A stretch of 26,200 bases of DNA from an uncultured Sutterella sp. (GTDB taxonomy: Bacteria; Pseudomonadota; Gammaproteobacteria; Burkholderiales; Burkholderiaceae_F). The position numbers were made by a program, and so were the translations under genes. Below are positions 15,750-23,771 of this stretch, piece after piece (within the stretch, counting starts at the first letter, position 1; each line of letters starts with the position of its first letter). The notes beneath the pieces were generated by a model. It was not told the DNA's origin. It searched no databases and worked only from the letters and a program-made list of their open reading frames with translations. The stretch covers positions 1 through 26,200 of the forward strand of contig UQNA01000039.1 of assembly GCA_900542195.1 (NCBI GenBank), read 5' to 3'.

Positions 15750-15809
15750 ATGTGGAATTAACTGTTAGAAAATATTCCATACCTCAAATCTTTAAACTTT
15801 TTTAAAACA

Positions 15810-17486
15810 ATGGACTGGCTCGTCAATCTTTGGACTGACACCAACTCAATTGCTCATATCCTCATGGTGTATGCCTTGGTGATCAGCGTTGGGATGTTGT
15901 TAGGACAAATTAAAATTTTCGGTATCTCGCTGGGCGTGACCTTTATCCTCTTCGTAGGACTGGCTTGCGGATATGTAGGCTTTACTGTCAATCCGACGGT
16001 ATTGTCATTCGTCCGAGATTTCGGACTTATTTTGTTTGTGTTTTTTATTGGGCTTCAGGTCGGACCGTCCTTTTTCTCGTCGTTTAAAAGCGGAGGACTG
16101 CAATTAAATTTACTGACCTTGCTTACGGTTATTCTCAGCTTGGTGGTCACCATCATCCTTTTCTTTATGTTCAAAGCAAAGGTCTCGTTGGCGACAATGC
16201 TTGGCGTCTATTTCGGAGCCGTAACAAATACTCCGGGTCTTGGTGCTACTCAAGAGGCACTGAAGATGATGGAATACACGGGAGAAGATATTGCAGTTGC
16301 GTATGCCTGTGCGTATCCGCTTGCCGTTGTTGCCATCATCGCCACAGCTATCGTATTAAGAATCGTATTTAGGATCGATCTGAAGGAAGAAGACAGACAA
16401 TGGGAAGAAGCCCAGAAGGCTAATAACGAAGCACCAATCTTCTTCCATGCCAGGATTACCAATCCGGCCTTAGAGGGACGTACGATTCATCAAGTCAGAG
16501 ACTTCGTGGGTCGACCATTTATCTGCTCCCGTGTTCTTCATAACGGCGTTATCACCTCGCCTTCCGCCGAGACCGTACTCCACACGGGAGACGTCTTAAG
16601 AATTGTCAGTGCCGAAGAAAACAAAGAGCCGGTAGTTGCTTTTTGCGGTAAGGAAGATAAGGAAATCGATTTGGTATTGGAATCTTCTCCGATTACTTCG
16701 AGAACCATCCGCATCACAAAACCAAAAGTAAACGGTTTGACCGTTCACGACTTGCATTTGAGCAAGTATGACGGCGTCAACATCACAAGAATTTTCCGTG
16801 CCGGTTTAACTCTTTTCCCTTACAACAATTTGCATCTGCAGCTCGGAGACCGCGTCTACTGCGTCGGTCCGGAAAGGGCAGTAGCACGTTTGGCCGAAAC
16901 TTTGGGCAACCAAGAAAAGAAACTTTATCACCCGAATCTCGTGTCCATTTTCTTAGGCATTGTTGTCGGGATCATTTTCGGAAGTCTTCCTATCGCCATT
17001 CCCGGTTTGCCTGTGCCATTAAAGCTAGGTTTGGCAGGAGGCCCTCTTATTATTGCTATTTTGCTGGCTTATTATGGTCCGAACCTGCGTCTGATTACAT
17101 ACACGACCGAGTCTGCAAATCTTATGCTTAGAGAGCTGGGTATTGCATTATTCCTTGCCAGTGTCGGATTAAATGCCGGAAAACCTTTCGTTGAAGCGTT
17201 GGGCAACGGGGAAGGCGTCTTGTATGCATTCTTGGGCTTGTTTATTACGATTATTCCTTTGCTGATCGTCGGTACCATTGCTCGTAAGAAGTACAAGATG
17301 AACTACCATGCCATGATCGGTATGATGGCTGGGGCGACAACTGATCCTCCGACTCTGGCCTATGCAGGAACTTTGTCTGAGAAGAACAGTTCCGTCATCG
17401 CTTATTCCACTGTTTATCCTCTGGCGATGTTCCTCAGAATCTTGTCAGGCCAGTTCGTTCTTCTGATCCTCTGGCAGTATGTCTGA
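15810..17486 (+). CDS. AspT/YidE-family transporter with two RCK_C domains
   Basis: The 558 residues have the layout of the aspartate-alanine exchanger family (YidE and YbjL type). About five to six membrane segments (10-185) contain GAVTNTPGLGATQEAL at about 136-151. Two soluble TrkA-C/RCK_C-like domains follow (about 205-285 and 292-375). A second membrane half ends with the matching GMMAGATTDPPTLAYAG motif. Members exchange amino acids or small carboxylates; the substrate here is unknown. The start is ATG 15810, which begins a plausible amphipathic lead into the first helix, but no ribosome site is visible (TTTTTTAAAACA precedes it). Upstream lies a structured 449-base stretch and downstream a terminator, so it is probably a single-gene unit. 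Confidence 0.9.
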   Translation: MDWLVNLWTDTNSIAHILMVYALVISVGMLLGQIKIFGISLGVTFILFVGLACGYVGFTVNPTVLSFVRDFGLILFVFFIGLQVGPSFFSSFKSGGLQLNLLTLLTVILSLVVTIILFFMFKAKVSLATMLGVYFGAVTNTPGLGATQEALKMMEYTGEDIAVAYACAYPLAVVAIIATAIVLRIVFRIDLKEEDRQWEEAQKANNEAPIFFHARITNPALEGRTIHQVRDFVGRPFICSRVLHNGVITSPSAETVLHTGDVLRIVSAEENKEPVVAFCGKEDKEIDLVLESSPITSRTIRITKPKVNGLTVHDLHLSKYDGVNITRIFRAGLTLFPYNNLHLQLGDRVYCVGPERAVARLAETLGNQEKKLYHPNLVSIFLGIVVGIIFGSLPIAIPGLPVPLKLGLAGGPLIIAILLAYYGPNLRLITYTTESANLMLRELGIALFLASVGLNAGKPFVEALGNGEGVLYAFLGLFITIIPLLIVGTIARKKYKMNYHAMIGMMAGATTDPPTLAYAGTLSEKNSSVIAYSTVYPLAMFLRILSGQFVLLILWQYV

Positions 17487-17514
17487 CAATCAAAGTTTTA
17501 AGATTTAAAATAAT

Positions 17515-17546
17515 GGGCTTGACCGAAAGGCTAAGCCCTTTCTTTT
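17515..17546 (+). terminator. Intrinsic terminator after the AspT-like gene
   Basis: GGGCTT and AAGCCC form a 6-bp stem around a 12-nt loop and are followed by TTTCTTTT. It lies between the transporter stop and gltX. Confidence 0.75.
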
Positions 17547-17570
17547 ACATAAAAATAACTTAGGAAAATT

Positions 17571-19001
17571 ATGTTTAAAAAAGTTCGTACAAGAATTGCA
17601 CCGAGCCCTACCGGGATGATGCACTTGGGTACAGCACGTACAGCCATTTATTGTTGGGCCGTTGCCCGCCATTTCGGCGGTGAATTCCTTTTAAGAATCG
17701 AGGATACTGACCAAGAGCGTTCCACTCCGGAGGCTACTCAGGTCATTCTTGATGCGATGAAATGGCTCAATCTGGATTACGACAACGCCGGTCATGTGAC
17801 TTATCAGATGAACCGTCTAGGCCGTTATAAAGAAGTTGTCGATCAGCTCATGGAAAAAGGTTTGGCATATAAATGCTACGCCACAAAAGAAGAGCTGGAA
17901 CAGATGAGAGAAGACCAAAAGGCCAGAGGTGAAAAGCCTCGCTACGACGGCCGCTGGCGTCCTGAAAACTGCGTCGGTAAACCAATTCCTGAAGGCGTTA
18001 CTCCGGTCATCCGCTTCAGAAATCCGGATGAAGGAACCGTAACATGGAATGACGGCGTCTACGGTCCAATCGCCATCAACAATTCCGAGTTGGACGACCT
18101 CGTTATTATGCGCGGTGACGGCATCCCAACCTACAACTTCGCTGTAGTTGTTGACGATATGGATATGGAAATCAGCCATGTTATCCGCGGTGCCGACCAT
18201 ATTAACAACACTCCTCGTCAGATTAACCTTTACAAGGCTATCGGCGGAGAGATTCCGACATTTGCTCACTTGCCTTTAATTCACGGCGAAGACGGCCAGA
18301 AGCTTTCTAAGCGTCACGGCACTGTCAGCGTTTTGGCTTATGAAGAATTGGGCTTCTTACCGGAAGCAATCTTCAACTACTTGGCACGTTTGGGCTGGGC
18401 CCACGGCGATGCTGAAAAATTCAGCCGCGAGCAACTTGCCGAATGGTTCAAGCTGGAAGACTGCAGCCGCTCCGCAGCTCAGTTCAACATGGATAAGCTG
18501 CGCTGGCTCAACCATGAATACATCAAAGAAGCTGATGACGAACGTTTAGCTAAGCTTATCGAACCGCGTTTGCAAGCTAAGGGTGCTGATTTAAGCAGAA
18601 ACCTGGATTTAGTCGGCATCGTTGCATTGCTCAAAGAACGTGAAGCCACTTTAGCCGAACTGGCTGAAGGCGCCATGCTCTTCTACCGTGACAATCCTGT
18701 TGACTTAACCGTGCTCGACGAATGCATCAAAGATGCTGCAACCAGCCAAGAAGCTTGCCGCTTGTTCTTAGAACGCAGCAAAGACATGGAATGGAAGAGA
18801 GAAGACATCAATACTTTAATTCGTTCAATCATGAAAGAATTAAAAATTAAGATGCCTCACATCGCAATTCCTTTGAGAGTTTTAGTCACCGGAGAAAAAC
18901 ATACTCCGTCTATTGATGCAACCTTAGAACTCTTTGGAAAAGAAAGAGTTAGAGGTAAATTAGAAGAAGGTTTGACCAACTGGATCAACCACACAAAATA
19001 A
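17571..19001 (+). CDS. gltX: Glutamate-tRNA ligase
   Basis: The enzyme charges tRNA-Glu with glutamate using ATP in the cytoplasm. The 476-residue product carries the class I HIGH-type motif as HLGT (residues 18-21, in PSPTGMMHLGTARTA). It also has LRIEDTDQERSTPE, the GDGIPTYNFAVVVDD block, RGADHINNTPRQ, and the KMSKS-type motif as KLSKR at about 244-248. The C-terminal helical domain is the anticodon-binding part. It has an AGGAAAA ribosome site before ATG 17571. It sits between a terminator and a tRNA pair that includes tRNA-Glu, so the enzyme and its substrate are encoded side by side. Whether it is the only GluRS in the genome cannot be told from the window. Confidence 0.97.
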   Translation: MFKKVRTRIAPSPTGMMHLGTARTAIYCWAVARHFGGEFLLRIEDTDQERSTPEATQVILDAMKWLNLDYDNAGHVTYQMNRLGRYKEVVDQLMEKGLAYKCYATKEELEQMREDQKARGEKPRYDGRWRPENCVGKPIPEGVTPVIRFRNPDEGTVTWNDGVYGPIAINNSELDDLVIMRGDGIPTYNFAVVVDDMDMEISHVIRGADHINNTPRQINLYKAIGGEIPTFAHLPLIHGEDGQKLSKRHGTVSVLAYEELGFLPEAIFNYLARLGWAHGDAEKFSREQLAEWFKLEDCSRSAAQFNMDKLRWLNHEYIKEADDERLAKLIEPRLQAKGADLSRNLDLVGIVALLKEREATLAELAEGAMLFYRDNPVDLTVLDECIKDAATSQEACRLFLERSKDMEWKREDINTLIRSIMKELKIKMPHIAIPLRVLVTGEKHTPSIDATLELFGKERVRGKLEEGLTNWINHTK

Positions 19002-19040
19002 TTTTGTTACATTTTAATTGCTGATTTTTTAGCAATTGCC

Positions 19041-19069
19041 TTGACGAGGAGAAAAATTTCCCATAAAAT
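19041..19069 (+). promoter_or_regulatory. Promoter of the tRNA-Ala/tRNA-Glu unit
   Basis: TTGACG (19041-19046) and TAAAAT (19064-19069) are separated by exactly 17 bases, and the tRNA begins 16 bases after the -10. A G/C-containing discriminator follows. ACGAGGAG (19044-19051) and CTCCTCGT (19073-19080) form a perfect 8-bp inverted repeat around the -10 that overlaps the -35. Confidence 0.8.
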
Positions 19070-19085
19070 TCGCTCCTCGTTGTTT

Positions 19086-19161
<76 letters not shown>

Positions 19162-19175
19162 ACAGAAAAGTCCTT

Positions 19176-19251
19176 GACGCTATCGTCTAGAGGCCTAGGA
19201 CACGACCCTTTCACGGTCGGTACCGGGGTTCGAATCCCCGTAGCGTCGCCA
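19176..19251 (+). tRNA. tRNA-Glu (anticodon TTC)
   Basis: GACGCTA pairs with TAGCGTC, with GCCA encoded at the end. The anticodon arm CGACC-CTTTCAC-GGTCG gives TTC. Length is 76 nt. It lies 14 bases after tRNA-Ala and shares its promoter. It is a substrate of GltX encoded just upstream. Confidence 0.97.
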
Positions 19252-19328
19252 CTTCTCTTAAATAATCATTCTTCTTTGTATCGGATTCGGTCTACAATCC
19301 TCTTGTAATTTTATTCCCGAGGCTTGTT

Positions 19329-20102
19329 ATGACTATTGAATATACCGGTTCTATCAAAGGCTCCGTCCGTAAGCACACTGACGACTCTCTCAAAGCTACT
19401 TTCGATCATGCTTACTGTGTTATTCCTAATCCAGGCGGAGCACCGATTGTCAGCGAATTATCCGCACTTCCTCCTATCGAAGGCCTGTACCCTGTCGTTC
19501 TCTTCATGCACGGCAGTTCCGGCGTAAATGAACAAACAAGACTCTTAGGCAACTGGCTTGCCGATTCTCTAGGCGTTGCCATGGTTGTGCCAGACTCCAT
19601 GCAGCTCGCAGACCGCATTACTTATTCTTCTCCGATTCCTCCGGAAGACTATGAAGATATTCATGCCATGCGACTCCAAGAGCTTGAATACGCCATGGCT
19701 CATATTTTTGATCTGCCGTTTAACGACGGACGCGTATTTATTGCCGGTACAAGCGAAGGCGGCGTCTGCGTTGCTCGTTATGAAACACGCGAAGAATATC
19801 CTGAAGACGCCAGAATGATTTTCTCTTGGTCATGCGAAGACAATTATCACGTTAAAGCACACGGCACAAATATTCCTGATTACATGCCGGTTTTGAACAT
19901 TATGAGCGCGGCAGATAAGTTCTTCAGTCAGAAGAACTCTTATTTGAACAATCCTAACGCTCAAGGACACGCAGGAAAAGCTTTAGAGAACAATCCTAAT
20001 GCAAGAATTCTTTTGTTGCCGACAGCGCCGCATACGCTCTTTAATTTGCCTGTTGCACGCACTGCAATCAAGAACTTTATTGATGAAGTGTTGAAGTATT
20101 AA
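19329..20102 (+). CDS. Alpha/beta hydrolase (dienelactone-hydrolase-like)
   Basis: The 257-residue cytoplasmic protein has the alpha/beta hydrolase arrangement. PVVLFMHGSSG (56-65) provides the oxyanion-hole loop. The nucleophile elbow GTSEGG gives Ser142, and Asp196 in MSAADKFFS and His235 in TAPHTLFN complete a plausible triad. The order and spacing suit the dienelactone-hydrolase or prolyl-peptidase-like subgroup, but no substrate can be assigned. The start at 19329 is supported by CGAGG eight bases before the ATG. A TACAAT lies about 30 bases upstream without a good -35. It stands alone between the tRNA pair and a terminator-like hairpin. Confidence 0.8.
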   Translation: MTIEYTGSIKGSVRKHTDDSLKATFDHAYCVIPNPGGAPIVSELSALPPIEGLYPVVLFMHGSSGVNEQTRLLGNWLADSLGVAMVVPDSMQLADRITYSSPIPPEDYEDIHAMRLQELEYAMAHIFDLPFNDGRVFIAGTSEGGVCVARYETREEYPEDARMIFSWSCEDNYHVKAHGTNIPDYMPVLNIMSAADKFFSQKNSYLNNPNAQGHAGKALENNPNARILLLPTAPHTLFNLPVARTAIKNFIDEVLKY

Positions 20103-20148
20103 TTTCGGATTTGAACTGCCTAAAGGTAAATTAAGTTTTTTACTTCAA

Positions 20149-20183
20149 GCCTCCTTGGTGAAGAATCGAGGAGGTTAGTTTTT
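20149..20183 (+). terminator. Probable terminator after the hydrolase
   Basis: CCTCCT (20150-20155) pairs with AGGAGG (20169-20174) around a 13-nt loop, followed by TTAGTTTTT. The stem is short, so confidence is moderate. Confidence 0.55.
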
Positions 20184-20269
20184 ACTTGGATATTTTTCAA
20201 ACGGTGGTACCCAGGGCTTTTTGCCATCCCAGAGTCAAATTGAAAACGAATTGGTTTCAGATCGCCGAA

Positions 20270-20319
20270 TAAAAGAGAAAGAAAACAGCCGCTGAAATCT
20301 ATGAAGAATTCAGCGGCTG
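20270..20319 (-). terminator. Strong terminator after the second DcuC-family gene
   Basis: On the minus strand CAGCCGCTGAA pairs perfectly over 11 bp with TTCAGCGGCTG around a 12-nt loop and is followed by TTTTCTTTCTCTTTT. It begins about 20 bases past the stop at 20340. Confidence 0.9.
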
Positions 20320-20339
20320 CAACTTAAAGGAAAGCTAGA

Positions 20340-21722
20340 TTAGCCGAACAGCAAGCTGACGACAATCAGCATAGTGATATAACCGACTACGCAAGGAATC
20401 CAAGTACGTCTTACAACTTGGAGCGGATTTACTTGTGCGAAGCCTGCCACGATAATGATGACGCCGGCAACCGGAGAAATAGCGCGGAGCATTTCGGAAG
20501 CAGTGTGCATCATGAGCATGATGGCAATACCGTCGGAGTTAAGATGTTCCGCAACGCTCGGAATAACGTGTGCCAAGCTTGTGAAAGCAGCAACGCCGGA
20601 ACCTGTCAATACAGTAACCAAACCGATGATGGCAGAAAGTACAACACCTGTACCTGTGACGCCCAAACCGCAGTTCTTAGCAACGTCGATGAGGTATGTA
20701 ATCAAACCGACGTTCTGTAAGCCCTTAGCGAAGAAGGCAGCAACGAAGATAAGGCCGACAGTACTTGTCAGGATGGAGCCCATGCCTTTGAACATTGCAA
20801 AGGAGAGGTCGAAAGACTTCTTAGCGTCTCTTCTGTAAACGAGGTCAATCAAGAAGCAGACGAACCAAGACAGGAACATGGCAGTGGCAACGTTCATGGT
20901 AATTGTCTTGTAGACCATCTTGTTGAAGATCAACAAGAGGACAAGCGGGAGAATCGGCATGAAAGCGTAAATAAGAGGAGTCTTTTCAATTTCTTTTCTC
21001 TTGGCTTCCAATTCAGCAAGATCTGCTACAACGCCTTTATCACCGTCTTTCTTATCGTAGTAACGCTGAACGATAACATGAGTGAGGGCCATTACGAGAA
21101 CAACCGGAGCAGCCATCGTGAGCTGATAGGAAACTAAGTAATGAACGGGGTCAAGATGAACCAATTCGGCAGCCATCACGGCAACCCCGGAAGCCGGAGC
21201 ATAACCCACGCACAGGACGCTGGCAACGACTGCGGCAGCGGCTAACGGCGAGCATCCGACACTGATAATCAACGGATAGACAGTAACGATTAACAGCATT
21301 GCCAAGCCGGCGGCAGAGGTGATAACCAAGCCTAAGCAGTGACCGAGAATAAAGACGAATGCCAAAATCAAGTACGGATTCTTAAGCAAGGAAATCGGTT
21401 TTGCGCAAACCGTTACGAAACGGTCGGAAGCGCCGGTAACCTGCATGTAAGAAGCGAAACCGCCGGAAACTAAGATGATGAAGCCGACACCGGCGATTTG
21501 TGTACGGCTAATGGCACGGAACAGTTCAAATAAATCAAAACCTAAGAGGCCGGTAGGAGTGGCGTTCTTAGGAAGAAAATCAGAAGTGCCGTTGAAGAGA
21601 GCCAAAACATTCAAAAGGAAACCGGCCAAAAACAGGACCATGTTTACCTGATATTTTTTGATGATGGCCCATCCGGTAAGAAATACGATGGCTACTGCTA
21701 GCCAAAGAGAAATAGTCTGCAT
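20340..21722 (-). CDS. DcuC-family C4-dicarboxylate carrier (copy 2)
   Basis: The 460-residue protein has about 12 hydrophobic segments and is the same length class as E. coli DcuC (461). Conserved stretches include VITSAAGLAMLLIVTVYP and CVGYAPASGVAVMA in the first half. The second half has VTVLTGSGVAAFTSLAHVIP and MLRAISPVAGVIIIVAG, matching the GSGDA and TMSPIAGVVIV parts of the homologue at 12698-13972. A soluble loop at about 218-245 is rich in Lys, Asp and Glu. It should exchange or export C4-dicarboxylates such as succinate, but the substrate is unproven. GGGAGA lies four bases before ATG 21722. It has its own terminator; the 110-base gap upstream to the EamA gene leaves room for a promoter. 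Confidence 0.88.
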   Translation of the reverse strand: MQTISLWLAVAIVFLTGWAIIKKYQVNMVLFLAGFLLNVLALFNGTSDFLPKNATPTGLLGFDLFELFRAISRTQIAGVGFIILVSGGFASYMQVTGASDRFVTVCAKPISLLKNPYLILAFVFILGHCLGLVITSAAGLAMLLIVTVYPLIISVGCSPLAAAAVVASVLCVGYAPASGVAVMAAELVHLDPVHYLVSYQLTMAAPVVLVMALTHVIVQRYYDKKDGDKGVVADLAELEAKRKEIEKTPLIYAFMPILPLVLLLIFNKMVYKTITMNVATAMFLSWFVCFLIDLVYRRDAKKSFDLSFAMFKGMGSILTSTVGLIFVAAFFAKGLQNVGLITYLIDVAKNCGLGVTGTGVVLSAIIGLVTVLTGSGVAAFTSLAHVIPSVAEHLNSDGIAIMLMMHTASEMLRAISPVAGVIIIVAGFAQVNPLQVVRRTWIPCVVGYITMLIVVSLLFG

Positions 21723-21832
21723 AGAATCTCCCGTGGGACGTGTAATAATTTGTAATACATTTTAGAACTTATCACACAAAAAACCTTAAATTGGCGAGTC
21801 TCTAAAGTATTTCTCGGGTTATTCCTTAATGG

Positions 21833-22708
21833 CTACTTAAATTTTTGTTCTTGTCGTTTTGTGACAATGGTCGCGGCAAGCCCTGCTATAAGAATCAATA
21901 CCATTCCTACGATGGTGTATAGGCCAGGGATATTGTTGAATACAACGATGCTGATGAGTTCAGAGAATGGAATAGCAGAAAAGCCCAGGCAGGAGACTAA
22001 AAGCATATTGCCGCCAACCCAAGCTCGTGTTGCAGAAATGAGTCCTAACGTGGCAAATCCTCCCATCGCCATCAAACAAAGAAGGGACTTGGTATCCGGA
22101 ATATGGAAGCCGTCTTCGAAGATGAATACGCCGAAAAACGTTGCCAACGTGCAGAACAACGCAAAGTAGAAAACAATACGCCAGGATGGTTCTCCTTCCC
22201 TGCCGAGTCTTCTTACTTGCCAATAAATAGCTAAATCAAGACAGGCCACACATAAGCAGAGGAGGGCCGGAATTAGGTCTCCGTCGCGGAAAGACGGCTG
22301 CAGAATTGTTACGACTCCCGTAAAGCCTAAAACAATGGACCAAATGGCACCCCAAGGAATCGGCAGCTTACGGATAAGAGAGAGGATGATGAAGTTGGCT
22401 GACAGAAATAAAGAAGTTGTGTATGTCAGCGTAATGTTGGTTCCGAGAGGAAGTTTTCCTAGAGTAAAGAACCAAATGGCAACTGAAGCAAAGCCAAGAG
22501 AGTCTCGAATAAGATGACCTTTAATCTTAGTAGTTTTGAGTGAATAGCCGTTCCAGAGGACAACTGCATAAATGGAGACAAGGGTAAATAGAGAGCGGTA
22601 AAAAACCAGCTCCAACGGCCCGAAAGTCGCATTGCAGAATTTAACGAAAGCCGCCATAGTCGAGAATGACGCGGCGGCTGCTAATGCCCAGAACGACTGA
22701 ATCAGCAT
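21833..22708 (-). CDS. EamA/DMT-superfamily permease
   Basis: The 291-residue protein has ten hydrophobic segments arranged as two five-helix EamA repeats. The first repeat starts at SFWALAAAASFSTMAAFVKF and the second at about residue 150. The C-terminal GLYTIVGMVLILIAGL and basic tail KRQEQKFK are typical. EamA proteins export or import amino acids, nucleobase derivatives and other metabolites, and the substrate cannot be predicted. It follows the glycosyltransferase by 37 bases on the same strand, so the two are probably co-transcribed. No good ribosome site precedes ATG 22708. Confidence 0.85.
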   Translation of the reverse strand: MLIQSFWALAAAASFSTMAAFVKFCNATFGPLELVFYRSLFTLVSIYAVVLWNGYSLKTTKIKGHLIRDSLGFASVAIWFFTLGKLPLGTNITLTYTTSLFLSANFIILSLIRKLPIPWGAIWSIVLGFTGVVTILQPSFRDGDLIPALLCLCVACLDLAIYWQVRRLGREGEPSWRIVFYFALFCTLATFFGVFIFEDGFHIPDTKSLLCLMAMGGFATLGLISATRAWVGGNMLLVSCLGFSAIPFSELISIVVFNNIPGLYTIVGMVLILIAGLAATIVTKRQEQKFK

Positions 22709-22745
22709 AAGAGACTTTGCTCAGTATTTGGAAAGAGGTTTCTGA

Positions 22746-23690
22746 TTAGGATTTGGTCTTGGACAATACTTGATCAATGGCAGAAATGACTTCATTGACT
22801 TCCGGCCACTGGCCTTTTTTGCCGACAATCATATTCAAATCGCTCCACGGACTTGTTCTGTCAGTGTCAGTTACGCCGACAATGGTAATTTGCGGCGCAT
22901 GAACGGCAGAAGCAATGTGGCTGACCCCGGAGTCGTTAGCAATGACGATAGAAGCACGGGAGCATAAAGCGGCAAAATTGCCCAAAGAGGTTGGTTCATA
23001 AATAATGGCATCAGGAGCGGCGAGCTTAACGGCATCAATTTCGTCCTTTGCCGGGAAAACGACCGGAGTCAACCCTCTTTCTTTTAAGGGAGCGACCAAT
23101 TCGTTGAAGTGCTTCCAGTATTTTTCTTTACCTTCATGCCGACCCTTTGCTATAGGAGCCAGGATGGCAAATTTTTCAGGTAAGTTGATTTTAGAGATTA
23201 GGTTCCTGGCGCCGGCCTCATTTCTCTGGGCCAGTTTCATATTTAATCTTTTCGGAAGCTTGTCGTAAGCCGGTTTTACACCCCAAGCCTCTAATGCTTT
23301 GTAGGCCACATTCCAAAATCTTTCTACTTCGTGCATTCTCGGAGGTTTCGGAATGGCATGTTCAAGAAGAATCGAACGTCCGTCGGTGCCGTAGCCCGTG
23401 CATTTAATGCCTGCTGCCGTAAAGAGGAGGGCCGAACCTAAAGAGTTAGGCAGAAGAAGTCCTTTCGGGTTTTTAACGGAAGCAGCCAGTTCTTTAATAC
23501 GGCGGATATCTTCAAGAAGATTGCCTTCAATCGGATCAAAACGGCGTAATGTTCCTTCGAATAATTCTCCCACGAAGGGCTTGCCAACGAGACAGAGATC
23601 GAAGCCTGAAGCTTCCAGAAGGTCCAAAGCGGGCATAGACATACAGGCATCGCCAATATGATTGGGAAGGCGAACGAATAATTTGGACAT
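22746..23690 (-). CDS. GT9-family (heptosyltransferase-like) glycosyltransferase
   Basis: The 314-residue protein matches the ADP-heptose:LPS heptosyltransferase family. RLPNHIGDACMSMPAL at the N-terminus carries the conserved Asp14. APIAKGRHEGKEKYWKHF follows at the domain junction. The donor-site block ANDSGVSHIASAVHAPQITIVG comes at about 251-272, and then TDRTSPW. It would add a sugar to the LPS inner core on the cytoplasmic face of the membrane, but which sugar is unknown. I use ATG 23690. A start at 23732 would add 14 residues not expected in the family. It is divergent from msbA, which fits a lipid A/LPS role. Confidence 0.85.
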   Translation of the reverse strand: MSKLFVRLPNHIGDACMSMPALDLLEASGFDLCLVGKPFVGELFEGTLRRFDPIEGNLLEDIRRIKELAASVKNPKGLLLPNSLGSALLFTAAGIKCTGYGTDGRSILLEHAIPKPPRMHEVERFWNVAYKALEAWGVKPAYDKLPKRLNMKLAQRNEAGARNLISKINLPEKFAILAPIAKGRHEGKEKYWKHFNELVAPLKERGLTPVVFPAKDEIDAVKLAAPDAIIYEPTSLGNFAALCSRASIVIANDSGVSHIASAVHAPQITIVGVTDTDRTSPWSDLNMIVGKKGQWPEVNEVISAIDQVLSKTKS

Positions 23691-23699
23691 ACTTTTGTT

Positions 23700-23728
23700 T
23701 CTATAGCTGTGTAATTTGCTTAGTGTAA
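23700..23728 (-). promoter_or_regulatory. Possible promoter of the GT9-EamA unit
   Basis: On the minus strand TTACAC (23728-23723) and TATAGA (23705-23700) are 17 bases apart. Transcription would begin only a few bases before ATG 23690, so the mRNA might be nearly leaderless. Each hexamer matches consensus at four of six positions. Confidence 0.4.
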
Positions 23729-23743
23729 TCAATTTAGAATAAT
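23716..23743 (+). promoter_or_regulatory. Possible promoter of msbA
   Basis: TTGCTT (23716-23721) and AATAAT (23738-23743) are 16 bases apart. The -10 matches five of six positions, the -35 only three. It overlaps the opposing promoter, so the two could interfere. Confidence 0.42.
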
Positions 23744-23771
23744 ACTTTTAATTTGTCTTTCAGAGGAAGCC

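Larger units (their letters stand above)
15361..15809 (+). other. Gene-free structured stretch before the AspT-like transporter
   Basis: No credible coding frame is present in these 449 bases. They contain GTTTCC/GGAAAC around TCCTCTGAGGA (15437-15457), a perfect 10-bp inverted repeat (15580-15610) and a long imperfect hairpin (15692-15749). No hairpin is followed by a T-run. A long regulated leader, an undescribed small RNA or plain operators are all possible. Confidence 0.55.

Noticed and set aside
19005..19037. AATTGCT/AGCAATT hairpin after gltX as a terminator
   Set aside because: The 7-bp stem is AT-rich and no T-run follows it; it may be only a weak pause site. The tRNA promoter follows directly.
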